Shown here in pieces: positions 9,893 to 20,429 of a stretch of DNA of 64,000 nucleotides (position 1 is its first letter; each line of letters begins with the position of its first letter). A model generated the notes under the pieces. The model had not been told where the DNA came from. It ran no database searches and was given only the letters and a program-made list of their open reading frames with translations. This stretch comes from Molanna angustata (lineage: Eukaryota > Arthropoda > Insecta > Trichoptera > Molannidae), in contig OY754975.1 in the NCBI GenBank assembly GCA_963576475.1, positions 15,523,469 through 15,587,468 of the forward strand, read 5' to 3'. The position numbers and the translations under genes were made by a program.

Positions 9893-10135
9893 GAATATTA
9901 TAGGAGAACCAGGAAATCAAGGCACCTACAGGGCTTACGACCTGTCATCGGCTGGTTTGCGTAATTACTTTATGGGCTTGCGCAAAGTTTACCAGTTATC
10001 GCTTTTTTGTCGAGTTCCCTATCAATTCAAATTTTTAATTTTCTTTATATATTTTTATTTATCAGAATTTCGCGACAGGGAAAAAATCAATGTTTGCATA
10101 TATGCAAATATAAAAATATTCGAGACTCAATAATT
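9893..10135 (+). repeat. R1 repeat, diverged copy
   Basis: Carries the R1 core: GGAATATTATAGGAGAACCA, GGCACCTACAGGGCTTACGA and CCTGTCATCGGCTGGTTTGC, then GCTTGCGCAAAG and CGCGACAGGGAAAAAATCAA. Internal segments are rearranged relative to the 59.3-kb units. It has several substitutions and is older than the 43-60 kb copies. Confidence 0.7.
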
Positions 10136-10856
10136 TTCAAACTTAAAATGTAATGAATTACAGTCGTATTTCGACCAGTAGGCGATCACTAGTAGGTATA
10201 ATTCTACGATGTTTCAACAAAATTAATGTATTTGAAAGAAGCCTTACAAGGCAAAACGATTGTCCGATAAAGTGTTTTTTTATAATTATGGAGTTTTACA
10301 ATACTTACATATACGCGCTGTCTCAATTTTAAATCAAAATATCAGACAAAATATATTTTCTGGATCACTCGCGCTATGAAATTTCATGTATATTATATAT
10401 TTATTTTGATCATGTTGATATATCTTGTTTGTTTCAGCTAGAAACTATAATATAAGAAATATTTATCAACAGTATTGGTACTTTTAAATCTATAATAGAA
10501 AGACGTACACTTAAAGTGGGTACATATGTATAAGTATAAATACTATGTAGGCAATCGCGTTACTTTGAGAAAATAGTGATAAGTTGGGTATGTTATAGTT
10601 TGTTGCTATTCAGTAATTTTCCACTCGGTACAACGTACAGATACTTCTCAACGTACGTCATTCTGTTTTACGTCGCTTCGGGTTTACGTTATTACTTAAC
10701 TTATCATCTTATTTCGTGATGCGATACTGTTGAAATAAAAAATCTTTTGGGATCACATTACGTAGGCATAATCATAAAAAATAACAAACATAAAATAATA
10801 ATAGGTTCGTTATAAATAATAAAAACAAATACATATTAATAGGTACATAAAATAGA
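10136..10856. other. interval without recognisable gene
   Basis: AT-rich with a slightly GC-richer patch near 10620-10690 (ACGTACAG, ACGTACGTCA, TTACGTCGCTTCGGGTTTACG). No frame or structure was convincing. Confidence 0.5.
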
Positions 10857-11010
10857 TGGATCGATGGCAGAGCGTTTAGCACACTAGGCAAGTTACTCAG
10901 TGGTCGCGAGTTCGATTCCTGCCTCGACCGATTTCGTTCACCTATAGCACAAGCATTTATGCTTATTGTAGGGAATGTAGGAAGATGTTTATGTACTTGT
11001 TTAACAAGTT
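10857..11010 (+). repeat. tRNA-derived SINE, copy 3 (SINE-1)
   Basis: Plus-strand copy: GATGGCAGAGCGTTTAGCAC (A-box region), GTCGCGAGTTCGATTCCTGC (B box), then CCGATTTCGTTCACCTATAG, ATTTATGCTTATTGTAGGGA and the ACTTGTTTAACAAGTT tail motif. The anticodon arm differs from the other copies (CTAGGCAAGTTACTCAG). Confidence 0.75.
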
Positions 11011-11100
11011 CAACAATTTATATTTATAACAACTTGTAACGTTCAACATTGTATTAATTAGTTCTGTTTCATACGACAAACTATTTTGGCTTTGACGTTG

Positions 11101-11150
11101 CTTTGGTTGGTTGGAAGAAATTTTCACTGTGGCAATAAATCCGCAATTGT
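11101..11150 (+). repeat. R7 LINE-tail repeat
   Basis: CTTTGGTTGGTTGGAAGAAA and CACTGTGGCAATAAATCCGC parallel the copy at 8982-9055. Confidence 0.45.
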
Positions 11151-11297
11151 ACACATCAATGTACATTAATTAAATAAAACAAAATGAAAAAAACGTTAAC
11201 TATGATTGACAATATAATAAATATATAAATAAATATAATTGACAAATATTCTAAGATAGAGGCGTTTACATTGTGGAAATTCATTTTAAAAATTCAT

Positions 11298-11375
11298 TGA
11301 AATAACAGCAAAACTTTGTTTATTTCCACTTATTTAAGATAATTGGTAATAAACAAAGTTATGTTGTTATTTTAA
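11298..11375. repeat. small fold-back repeat
   Basis: Arms TTGAAATAACAGCAAAACTT plus TGTTTATT and AATAAACAAAGTTATGTTGT plus TATTTTAA pair imperfectly around a ~25-bp loop. It could be a short MITE, but no target duplication could be assigned. Confidence 0.4.
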
Positions 11376-11939
11376 TGTTTTTTTTTTAATTATAATTGAA
11401 CTTTGGATTGTGAGTGAACTATTTGTGTGCTTTGCAATATTTTATCAAGGGTAAATTTTGTACAAATCATGTGAAATATATTTTTCTAGGTTCGTATATC
11501 ATGAGTTACTTGTAGAATGTTTGCAATATTTTGTTGATGCAATCATTTTACAATGCAGTGTTTGGTGTTTATCGGAACAGCGAAATCATAGCAATGGAAT
11601 CGTCCAAACTGGAGAATTTATAAATAATGCACTTATACCTACGCTGTAACAGTGCAAATATTATAAAACAAAGAAATGCTACATATTGATTTCAACAATA
11701 AAACCAGCTCTTCTAGCTATGAACACTATTGAACAATAACAATAGCTGGTATCTTTATTATTCATACCACATTCCATATCCATGCTACCTAAGTGTAATT
11801 TTAGATACAGGATTGCTAGCATTTCCAAAAATATACAAATGTAATAATAACGTTGTTATGAGTAAACGAGTAGATATTTATTTATATTAATTTAGATCAT
11901 AAAATTATAAATAAATAAAATAGCATAGTTATTACTTAC
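11376..11939. other. interval without recognisable gene
   Basis: A 63-codon frame (11458-11649) has no motif. If the exon at 11940-12056 is real, this would be its downstream intron on the minus strand. Confidence 0.5.
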
Positions 11940-12056
11940 TTTCCGTGTCCGGAACACCATCATATTGGTTGGTGCTCCGGTGGTGGAAGGATTGGCCGGC
12001 ATTCTGCCGTTTCCAGGGACGCCCGATTGCTTTTCCGAAGTTAACCGAAACTCAAT
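11940..12056 (-). CDS. candidate symmetric 117-bp exon, unknown gene
   Basis: On the minus strand a strong acceptor (pyrimidine-rich TATTTTTTTCTGTAG) precedes exactly 39 codons ending at a consensus donor CGGAAA|GTAAGT. The encoded peptide begins IEFRLTSEKQSGVPGNGRMP and ends TGAPTNMMVFRTRK; it has no stop and uses GC-richer codons than its surroundings. Length divisible by three and matching phases suit a cassette exon. I do not recognise the protein. Against this, GGACACGGAAAGTAA also occurs at 23609-23624 (minus), with a GTAAGTA-like repeat after it, so the block may instead be the end of a transposon with a simple-repeat tail. Confidence 0.35.
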
Positions 12057-12535
12057 CTACAGAAAAAAATACAATAAAATAAAATGAACAACGAGAAAAA
12101 TAAATTAAAAATCATAACACTAAAAAAATTCAAAAAATAACAATGTAGTAGAAAGTCATAAGTTACATTATTATTGCAAAAACATTTATTTCATTTTGAT
12201 GTCTACCTACTTCAAGTAGCCACTTTGTACCTGACACTTTTTTGACCCTTTAAGTGCCTATGATAGTATGTAATACATTCGTGGTGCAATAAAAATGAAA
12301 AAAAAAATATTTGCTCAAATTTGGTATTTATTATCTCAATAGCTACCCGATGTTTTGCTCCTTGTGTCCTTTGTGTTTATATTCGTGAATTCGATTCGTT
12401 TTTGAAAAATAAATACATGATTGATCTAGTGTACAGTTGTCGTATATTCAGAACTTTGAAAGATTTTAAAAGGTCTTTATGTATGTTAATTGTGTGAAGA
12501 CATTAAATAATCTTATAATGATAGCTTGTAATCCA
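12057..12535. other. interval without recognisable gene
   Basis: AT-rich; contains the pyrimidine tract (minus strand) next to the candidate exon. Nothing else was seen. Confidence 0.55.
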
Positions 12536-12710
12536 TGGAAGAACACAAGGGAAAAGAGGACCGGACGACGAAGAGTTTCGTGGCTCCGTAACCTGAGACA
12601 TTGGTTCAAAAAAAGCACTTTGTCATTGTTTAGGGCCGCCCGCCGTAAATAAAGTGGTCCTGATGCTAACCTTATTTAATTCAATTCATGTACAATACAC
12701 GGAGTTTATC
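12536..12710 (+). pseudogene. LINE C-terminal fragment (GRRRVSWLRNL family)
   Basis: The plus frame encodes GRRRVSWLRNLRHWFKKSTL then SLFRAARRK; after a one-base shift it continues VVLMLTLFN. R-R-x-x-S-W-L-R-N-L-R-x-W ... L-F-R-A-A is a common C-terminal signature of lepidopteran non-LTR elements. The piece is 5'-truncated and dead. Confidence 0.55.
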
Positions 12711-12937
12711 CGACATTCATACAACACCCAGAACTTTTTTGCCTATCAAAGTCTTGAAAGTAGGCATGATAACGCATTATTACTCTTGACAGGCTTCAAG
12801 ATTTTCAATAATATTATTGACTGTTTAGCCTGTAGGAGCATTAATTAAGGCTGTCGCTATGTGAAGCTAGTAATTAAAAGCGAATTCAAACTTTAGTTAA
12901 GACAAGCAGAGTTGGCCTTCACAATAAGTAACTTTTG

Positions 12938-13120
12938 TAACTAAAATAGGAACGTACTAAAATTGTAGATTTTAGATTTACGGTCTTATTTCTGCGTTAT
13001 AAAATTTCCGGCCAATATAGGAACGTTCCTATTCCATTTAGTCCAATTTGATATTTTATAACGCTGAAATAAGACCGTAAATCTAAATTCTACAATTTTA
13101 GTACGTTCCTATTTTAGTTA
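12938..13120. mobile_element. 183-bp fold-back MITE
   Basis: Left arm TAACTAAAATAGGAACGTAC continuing through TTTACGGTCTTATTTCTGCG, right arm its near-perfect reverse complement ending CGTTCCTATTTTAGTTA. Each arm is about 75 bp with only a few mismatches; the loop holds a second palindrome (TAGGAACGTTCCTA). The ends can be read as ACTAAAATAGG flanked by TA on both sides, fitting a Tc1/mariner-type non-autonomous element. The RTE retrotransposon lies 65 bp downstream. Confidence 0.7.
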
Positions 13121-13185
13121 TAATAGTTACTGAATAGGGGGTAATGAGAGAGAGAGAAAGAGAGGGGGGTGTAATAGAAAGGTTT

Positions 13186-13199
13186 GGTTACTTACATAT
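13186..13199 (+). repeat. 14-bp target site duplication, left
   Basis: GGTTACTTACATAT immediately before the RTE element; repeated exactly at 16565-16578. Confidence 0.85.
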
Positions 13200-16100
13200 G
13201 GGGGTCCAATGGATGGTAGGGTCATGGTGGTGCATATTTTGCTGGAAAATGTGCCCCTATAAAATACCATGAGAAACCACGTTGCAATTTCACCAGCAAC
13301 ACTACCATCAAGTCCTACTCCTAGCGTCCTCGAGTGGTCACCAGACCCCGCGACCCCTGGGCAATGTGACTACTGACACATCAACATCAGTGTCATAGCA
13401 GATAGTGAGAGGGCGAAGGGCGAACCTCCGGCGCCTTAAAACCGGAACACCCCAGCTAAGGGAACGAAAAACCCCTACAGAAAAAACCCTGGTCCTCCTG
13501 GTAGGGGGTTGAGCGTGGGGCCAACACCTCCACCTTGGAAAAAAACAAAAACCGTTATGAAACCACAAGAAGAAAGAGCCGGACTGATCCCCACACGACC
13601 TGGCAAACGAAACAAGGACAACGTTTTTGATGTATTGAATATAGGCACTTGGAATATCCTCTCCCTCTATAGAGCCGGCGCACTCAAGATACTTCTAGAA
13701 CAGCTAGATAAATACAAATCTGACATCACTGCCCTACAGGAAGTCCGTTGGCTCGGAACGGGTATTCTCCAGAAGAGAAACCACGACATTTATTACAGCT
13801 GTCATGAAAGGCTACACGAACAAGGAACGGCCTTTATTGTTAATAGGAAGGCCAAACATTTAATCCTAGACTTTAAAGGAATAAGCCCCAGAATGTGCTA
13901 CATCCGGGTCAAAGGTAAATTCTCCAACATAAGTATCATTAATGCCTACGCACCAACAGAAGTCGCAGCAGAGCGGGAAAAGGATGAATTTTATGATCTT
14001 CTTGTCAGAACAATTGGCAACTGCCCTAGACATGACGTTAAAATGGTGCTGGGAGACTTCAACGCTCAGATTGGTAAAGAGATTTAACCCAATAGAACCC
14101 ACAATAGGCCTCCAGAGCCTGCACGACATTACAAATGATAATGGTAAAAGACTTATTGATTTTGGAGTATCCCATAATATGATAATAGGCACAACACTAT
14201 TTCCACATAAAAACATCCACAAGGGGACATGGAAGGTACCGGGCCGGGACATGGCTAACCAGATCGATCACATCCTTATAGATGCTAGACATAGGTCAAA
14301 TCTCATGAATGCTAGAACGTACAGAGGAGCCAATGCAGACTCAGATCATTTTCTGGTGATGTGTAAACTTAGAGCACGTATTTCAAATATAAAAAAGTCT
14401 CCTGGAACACGGTGTGAGAAGTTTCTAACGGAAGAACTAAAGAACCGTGACAAAAGACACGCATATCGACAAAAAATCAATGAACTCATCCCAATTCAGG
14501 AGCCATCGTCTTTGGAAGAGAAATGGACTGCTTGCAAAAACACTCTGAAAGCTGCAGCAACAGAAGTCATTGGCAAATCCAGGTCTGGAAGGAGGCAGGA
14601 CTGGTTTGATGAGGAATGCCAAGATGCAACAAACCTTAAGAACAGTGCTTACCATAAAATGCTTCAAAGCAATGGCACTAGAGCATCCCGAGAACAATAC
14701 AGACAAAAGCGCAGAGAGGAAAAGAAACTGCATAGACGCAAAAAGAGGGAATACTTTAAAAACATCCTACAAGAAGCAGAAGATTCGAGAAACAATAATA
14801 ACACTAGACAATTTTACAAGCACATCAATAATACAAGAAAGGAGTTTAAGCCCAGGATCTGTTTGTGCAAAAGCTCTGATGGCACAATTCTTAGTGAAAA
14901 ACAACTAATATTGAATAGATGGGTTGAACATTTTAGTAATCTTCTGAATAATAATGTAGATGAACCCACTCACTATCCCTCCCTATCAGAGACAAATACA
15001 GTAGAGGACAACACACCACCTGTTACATATGCAGAAGTAGAACAGGCAATTGGAAGGTTAAAGAATCATAAAGCACCAGGGTCTGATACCATACCATCAG
15101 AACTATTTAAATATGCTGGGGAAAACCTAATTAAAATGATGCATGCGATACTTCTGCAAATATGGTCTGATGAACAAATGCCTGAGGAATGGTCCGAAGG
15201 CATCATATGTCCACTGCATAAAAAAGGAGATCAACTGCTCTGCTCGAATTACAGAGGGATAACACTTCTAAATACTGCTTATAAGGTGCTGTCCAACATT
15301 CTATTTAATAGACTTTTACCATATACAGAAGACTTAATTGGTAGTTACCAATGTGGATTCCGCCCACAGAAGTCTTGTATTGACCAGATTTTCACACTGC
15401 GCCAAATACTGGAAAAAACGCAGGAATATAATATAGAAACCCATCACCTGTTTATAGACTTTAGGGCCGCTTATGACAGCATCAAAAGGCGAAAATTATA
15501 CAGCGCTATGAGAGAGCTCTCAATTCCCGAAAAGCTCATCACCCTGGTTGAATTGACAATGTCCCATGTCCGGTGTAGAGTAAAAATACAAAACGACCTG
15601 TCAAACCAATTTGAAACAATTAACGGCCTCCGACAAGGTGACGCCCTAGCTTGCTTGCTCTTCAACATAGCCTTGGAGAAAGTTGTGCGTGATTCCGGTG
15701 TCAATACTACTGGAACCATATTTCACAAATCCGTACAACTTTTAGCATATGCGGATGACATTGATATCGTATCCAGAAATAAGCCTGCTCTTGCGGAGGC
15801 CTTTACAGCCCTCAATACCGCTGCTGGGAGTATGGGTCTGACAGTCAACGAACAAAAAACTAAATACCTGTTGTCACGTCCTACTGTCCGTCATAATTCT
15901 CCTCCACCACCATTAGCAGTAGACAGCTACAACTTCGAATCAGTAGAACAGTTCACGTACCTCGGTTCACTAATTACCAGTAAGAATAATATCAGTGAAG
16001 AAGTGAACAGAAGAATTGTTGCTGCTAACAGATGCTACTTTGGCCTACAGAGACACATGAAGTCCAGGTTGTTGTCGAGAAAGACAAAGCTTACACTATA

Positions 16101-16564
16101 TAAAACTATTGTCAGACCAGTGTTGACATATGCCTCCGAGACCTGGACTCTAACTAAAAAAGACGAGGACCAACTTAGCATTTTTGAAAGAAAGATCCTG
16201 CGGCGAATTTACGGGGCTTTCTGTGAGGGTGGTGTGTGGAGAATAAGATACAATCATGAGCTATACCAGCTTTATGATGATATAGACGTTGGAGTATTTA
16301 TAAGGATTGGGAGACTCAGGTGGCTTGGACATGTGGAGAGGATGAGTGAGCAGCTGCCCGCCAGAAGAGTCCTTCACCATAGACCAGAGGGTGTGAGGCG
16401 TAGGGGGAGACCCAAGTTGAGATGGATGGACTGCGTCCAGGGGGACCTGGACTCTTTGGGCGTGGTCAATTGGAGACAAGGAGCCGCTGACAGATTGGAA
16501 TGGCGAAGACTTCTTTTGGAAGCCAGGTCCCACCTTGGGATGTGGAGCTGATGATGATGATGAT
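13200..16564 (+). mobile_element. nearly full-length RTE-type non-LTR retrotransposon
   Basis: The element is bounded by 14-bp duplications (13186-13199 and 16565-16578), has a GC-richer 5' untranslated part (13200-13556), one endonuclease plus reverse transcriptase frame, and ends with TGATGATGATGATGATG in place of polyA. A single ORF with an N-terminal endonuclease and a short-repeat 3' tail identifies the RTE clade. The sharp target duplication and largely open frame indicate a young insertion by target-primed reverse transcription. Confidence 0.85.
13557..16551 (+). pseudogene. RTE endonuclease/reverse transcriptase, one frameshift
   Basis: The first in-frame ATG is at 13557 (MKPQEERAGLIP). 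Endonuclease motifs: NIGTWNIL, ALQEVRWLG, NAYAPT and VLGDFNAQIG, then after the break NQIDHILID and SDHFLV, i.e. the full catalytic set of an APE-like nuclease that nicks target DNA. Reverse transcriptase: ICPLHKKGD, NYRGITLL, GFRPQKSC, FIDFRAAYDS, GLRQGDALACLLFN and the catalytic LAYADDIDI; then FTYLGS and a C-terminal GRLRWLGHVERM / GRPKLRWMDCV block ending ARSHLGMWS-stop. The break is one extra T in the run at about 14084-14087, which turns KEIN into KEI-stop; codons before and after use frames 0 and +1. No other stop occurs over roughly 1000 codons. So this copy is one base from an open frame. Confidence 0.85.
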
Positions 16565-16578
16565 GGTTACTTACATAT
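16565..16578 (+). repeat. 14-bp target site duplication, right
   Basis: GGTTACTTACATAT directly after the TGA-rich tail of the RTE element; exact match to 13186-13199. Confidence 0.85.
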
Positions 16579-17975
16579 ATGTGTATTTACACTTTCACAA
16601 TTAAATATATTTATATATCACAATATAAACATTCACATTAATTATGATTAAAAATTGAGCAACTTCGAAATCTAATCTTTCACGGCAGATAATGTCGGGC
16701 GCTGCCTGGACTTTTATACCCTCAGGGAGGTGGTTAAATGAGTACGTGCCGGGTCAATGTCCATGGTGATTCTCGAACGTTCTTCCCTAGAAATGTACCT
16801 CTTGAAATTGTATTGTTGTCCATATTATGGTAGGTTACTGACCTCGTCCTAGTGCAAATTGCACGACAAATATACCTATTCACTGCAACTGTACTGAATT
16901 GCTAGAATCGCTAGGACTTGTTGTACCATCCAAATGCATAAGGGAAAAAAAGACAATCTTCTGAACGTCCCCCATTCCAGAACGGGTGTAGTGACACGAA
17001 GCACTCATCTGGTTCGTGTTATGGAAAAATTGGACTCGCTTCCTGACGAGGTAGATATTTTCCATTGGAATATAGGGCACTTCAAATCGTACCTTAAACA
17101 GAGATAGCCGTCGTCGGACTGCAATATCACACTGTAATTGGCAGCAGCTGTCGTGTGATTACGAAAAAAAAATTAAGTGCTATATGGCGGGGTTTTGCCA
17201 AAAGGCTAAAGCAACGCGAGGAATAGTGTAGTGATAGGCACATTAAATTTATAACAAAATAAACAAAAGACAAACACATATCATTATTTAATGTAAAATC
17301 ACATCAACAAAGAAAGTAGAGATAGAGAGGAAGAATGGAAGGATAGAAGGAAAAGAAGGTTGTGAGAGTGTCAATAAAGAGTTATTGGATCAGTATAATA
17401 GCTTTAGTCTTATATTAAATATGTAGTTGAATAGATTGAGAGGTTGTAATATCATCATTTAACGTGTTCTTGCTCTTGCTGATCGTACTCCAAAAGAGGA
17501 ACTGAGAAATTCAGTAGAATGAATAGGAATAGCAAGTAACCCTCGCAGAGGAGACAGCACGTGAAGAAGAAAAAAGATAATATTACTCATATTATTAGCA
17601 TAATATATTTTTTGAATTTCATTTATTTACTAAAATATAGATATATTGAAATGGACTGTTAACTTGTTAAAAATATATGTGTAAGTATCTGTAATGTTTT
17701 GAAGTAATATTTTTTGTAAACCCTTTGAATATTTAAATGGTAATTTTACTCAACCTAGGGAATGAGTTATGAAAGGACAAATCCCCTAGAGGACTAGGAA
17801 ATATTTTGTTGTGTATTATGATTGATTATATACATAAATGTAAATATCTGGAATAGATGAGTAGGAATATTTATTTCGTTTATTTAACAGAAAAGGTATT
17901 CCCAAAATGGATACTTCGATAGGAATTGATCCGAAAGCGATACTTGGTGCCTAAGAAAAAAATATTCATACTGAC
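16579..17975. other. interval without recognisable gene
   Basis: Positions 16680-17160 are GC-richer than the surroundings (for example CGGGCGCTGCCTGGAC, GACCTCGTCCTAGTGC) and could hold an old element or a noncoding exon, but no frame, splice pair or repeat partner was found. The rest is AT-rich. Confidence 0.5.
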
Positions 17976-17979
17976 TTAA

Positions 17980-18195
17980 GGGGGGGACTGCTGCCAATGT
18001 ACCTATTTTTCAATTCGATATACCATCATTATTTCTTATCAAATCGTTTTGAAAAAAATAATTTAAATAGTTTGGGTATTAATAAAGAAAAATATTTCTT
18101 TACTTTTTGATAATGTTCTGTAAAAATTCTTGTAGAAAAATAATGGCATACCCTGATTTTCAACGTTTATCTTATATCTAAAGTAATAAAGCAAT
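17980..18195 (+). repeat. left terminal inverted repeat of the TTAA element
   Basis: Pairs with 22665-22884 in inverse orientation. Landmarks: ACTGCTGCCAA, TTTTGAAAAAAATAA, TATTAATAAAGAAAAATAT, TGTTCTGTA, TTCTTGTAG, AAAATAAT and GCATACCC. Confidence 0.75.
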
Positions 18196-18292
18196 CAAAA
18201 TGTTAGTGTTTGTGTGTGTGTATGTGTGTGTGTGTGTGTTTGTCTCACGCCTTCTGAAAAACCAAGAGCATCAAAAAATCTAATTTATGTGC

Positions 18293-18995
18293 GAACGTGT
18301 ACCTGTATACCTGATGCAGTGTCACGCTAAAAATAATGCGATAAAAATGCTGAATTTTAAAAATATTTCAATAATTATTTTTTTCATACAAAATTTTCCA
18401 AGTCGTATCTGTCAAAAAAGTGTACATTTTGCACGCAAATATCTGTTAGTTTAAAAGTTAGAAGTACGTATTTACACGAAGAAAATATATTTTCAAATAT
18501 AACTTAGCGTTTAAGTGAAAAACATGGTGAATATTTTGTATAATTATAATGTTAAACTTATTTTTAAAGTAAGCGTTTTGTACATAAACGCCGCCATTTT
18601 AATATCTTTTCATACAATATTTCATTTTCCCACCGAATGAATATGTTCTTGAAAATAATAAACCTTTGAAATAAATGTAATTATGAAATAATAAAATGAA
18701 ACACAAGACATTACGGCAAGTTTTAAGACATATATTGTAAAAATGTGTTTATTATTAGTTAAGATGTAGGCATAATAAAATTGCATAATTTGTAAATAAT
18801 ATTTGATTTTTCTGACAATTTTCATTTTTATGGCATCGAACAAACCAATGTAGGTACCTACATATTCAAAAAAGTCTCAAACCATTTGATATTTTTAAAG
18901 TATTGGAATTTTTACTATGGTAACGGAAAGATTCTGATATTCAAATTAAATTTGTTATGAATAGAATTTCTTTAGAATATTGTTGTAGGTAGGTA
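18293..18995 (+). repeat. direct repeat A, copy 1 (inside TTAA element)
   Basis: Begins AACGTGTACCTGTATACCTG and runs ~700 bp almost colinear with 19624-20350 (shared TTTGCACGCAAATATCTGTT, ACGCCGCCATTTTAATATC, TGGCATCGAACAAACCAATG). A tract of TG repeats lies just before it (18205-18241). The copies differ by scattered substitutions and small indels, so the duplication is not very recent. Confidence 0.8.
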
Positions 18996-19099
18996 CCTAC
19001 CTATTACTATTTACTTACAAATCAACAATATACTGATTTCCTATCGGAAAATTGTATGCGATGTGCTCCTAAACCGTTTGTCCGATTACAATGAAACTT

Positions 19100-19515
19100 T
19101 GGTGAATTGTCGAGCGTGTGCCCGGGATGGTTTCTGGATTTAAACTTTTTTCTTATTCTTCTTTTTCTTCGTGTATTTGGTCATTTAACCTATGAAGGGG
19201 GAGTATCCTGGGAGAAGAAGGTCCAACTGTCCTTCCAACTCTTCGCAGGTCTTCCAAGACGGTTTCTGGATATAAACTTTTTTCTTCTTCTTTTTCTTCA
19301 TCGTGCATTTTTTCATTTTACCTATGAAGGTGGACTATCCTGGGAGAAGAAAGTCCAATTTTCCTTCCATATCTTCGCAGGTATCTGGATTTGAACTATT
19401 TTCTTCTTCTTCTTCGTGTATTTAGTCATTTTACCTATGAAGGTGGAGTATCCTGGGAAAAGAATGTCTTTTCATCTCTTCGCGGTTCTTCCAGGATGGT
19501 TTCTGGAATGAAACT
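19100..19515 (-). repeat. three to four tandem copies of a LINE 3' end (family B)
   Basis: A unit of about 125 bp (CCGGGATGGTTTCTGGATTT..., CCTATGAAGG, TATCCTGGGAGAAGAAGGTC, TCTTCGCAGGTCTTCCA) repeats three to four times. Read on the minus strand a unit encodes GRPAKSWKDSWTFFSQDTPP, parallel to GRPPKRWKDSWTSSSQEA at the family B tail near 48.7 kb. So a retrotransposon tail has become a tandem array. Confidence 0.7.
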
Positions 19516-19534
19516 TTTCTTAACCGGCTGAAGA

Positions 19535-19625
19535 GACGGGATGTAATGAAGGGAAGGGACGTAATGAGGAATTGAAGGGACGGGAGGTACTGAAGGGCCT
19601 GAAGGGACGGGAGGTACTTAAGGGA
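19535..19625 (+). repeat. short GAAGGGACGGGAGGTA minisatellite
   Basis: GAAGGGACGGGAGGTACT recurs in degenerate form four to five times between the LINE-tail array and direct repeat A copy 2. Confidence 0.7.
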
Positions 19626-20350
19626 ACGTGTACCTGTATACCTGATGCAGTGTCAGGCTAAAAATAATGCGATTAAAATGCTGAATTTTAAAAATATTTC
19701 AATAATTATTTTTTTCATACAAAATTTTCCAAGTCGTATCTGTCAAGAAGTGTACATTTTGCACGCAAATATCTGTTAGTTTAAAAGTTAGAAGTACGTA
19801 TTTACACGAAAAAATTTTACTTTCAAGTATAACTTAGCGTTTAAGTGAAAAACATGGTGAATATTTTGTATAATTATAATGTTTAACTTATTTTTAAAGT
19901 AAGCGTTTTGTACATAAATGCCGCCATTTTAATATCTTTTCATACAATATTTCATTTTCCTACCGAATGAATATGTTCTTGAAAATAATAAACCTTTGAA
20001 ATAAATAAAATTATGAAATAATAAAATGAAACACAAGACATTACAGCAAGTTTTAAGACGTATATTGTAAAAGTCTGTTAATTATTAGTAAAGATATAGG
20101 CATAATAAAATTGCATAATTTGTATATAATATTTGATATTCCGGACAATTTTTATTTTTATGGCATCGAACAAACCAATGTAGGTACCTACATACATATT
20201 ATTCAAAAAATGTCTACAAACCATTTGATATTTTTTACATGTTCTATGGTTACTATGGTAACGGACACATTCTGATATTCAAATAAAATTTGTTATAAAT
20301 CGAATTCGAATTAATTTAGAACATCATTGTAGGTAGGTACCTACATACCT
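19624..20350 (+). repeat. direct repeat A, copy 2 (inside TTAA element)
   Basis: Second copy of the block at 18293-18995, starting AACGTGTACCTGTATACCTG. Both copies end near GTAGGTAGGTACCTAC. The spacing between copies is about 1331 bp. Confidence 0.8.
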
Positions 20351-20429
20351 AATACTACTTGAAAACCAACAATATACTAAGTTCGTATAGGAAAATTATT
20401 AAACTATCTTAGGTTAACTACAATACACA

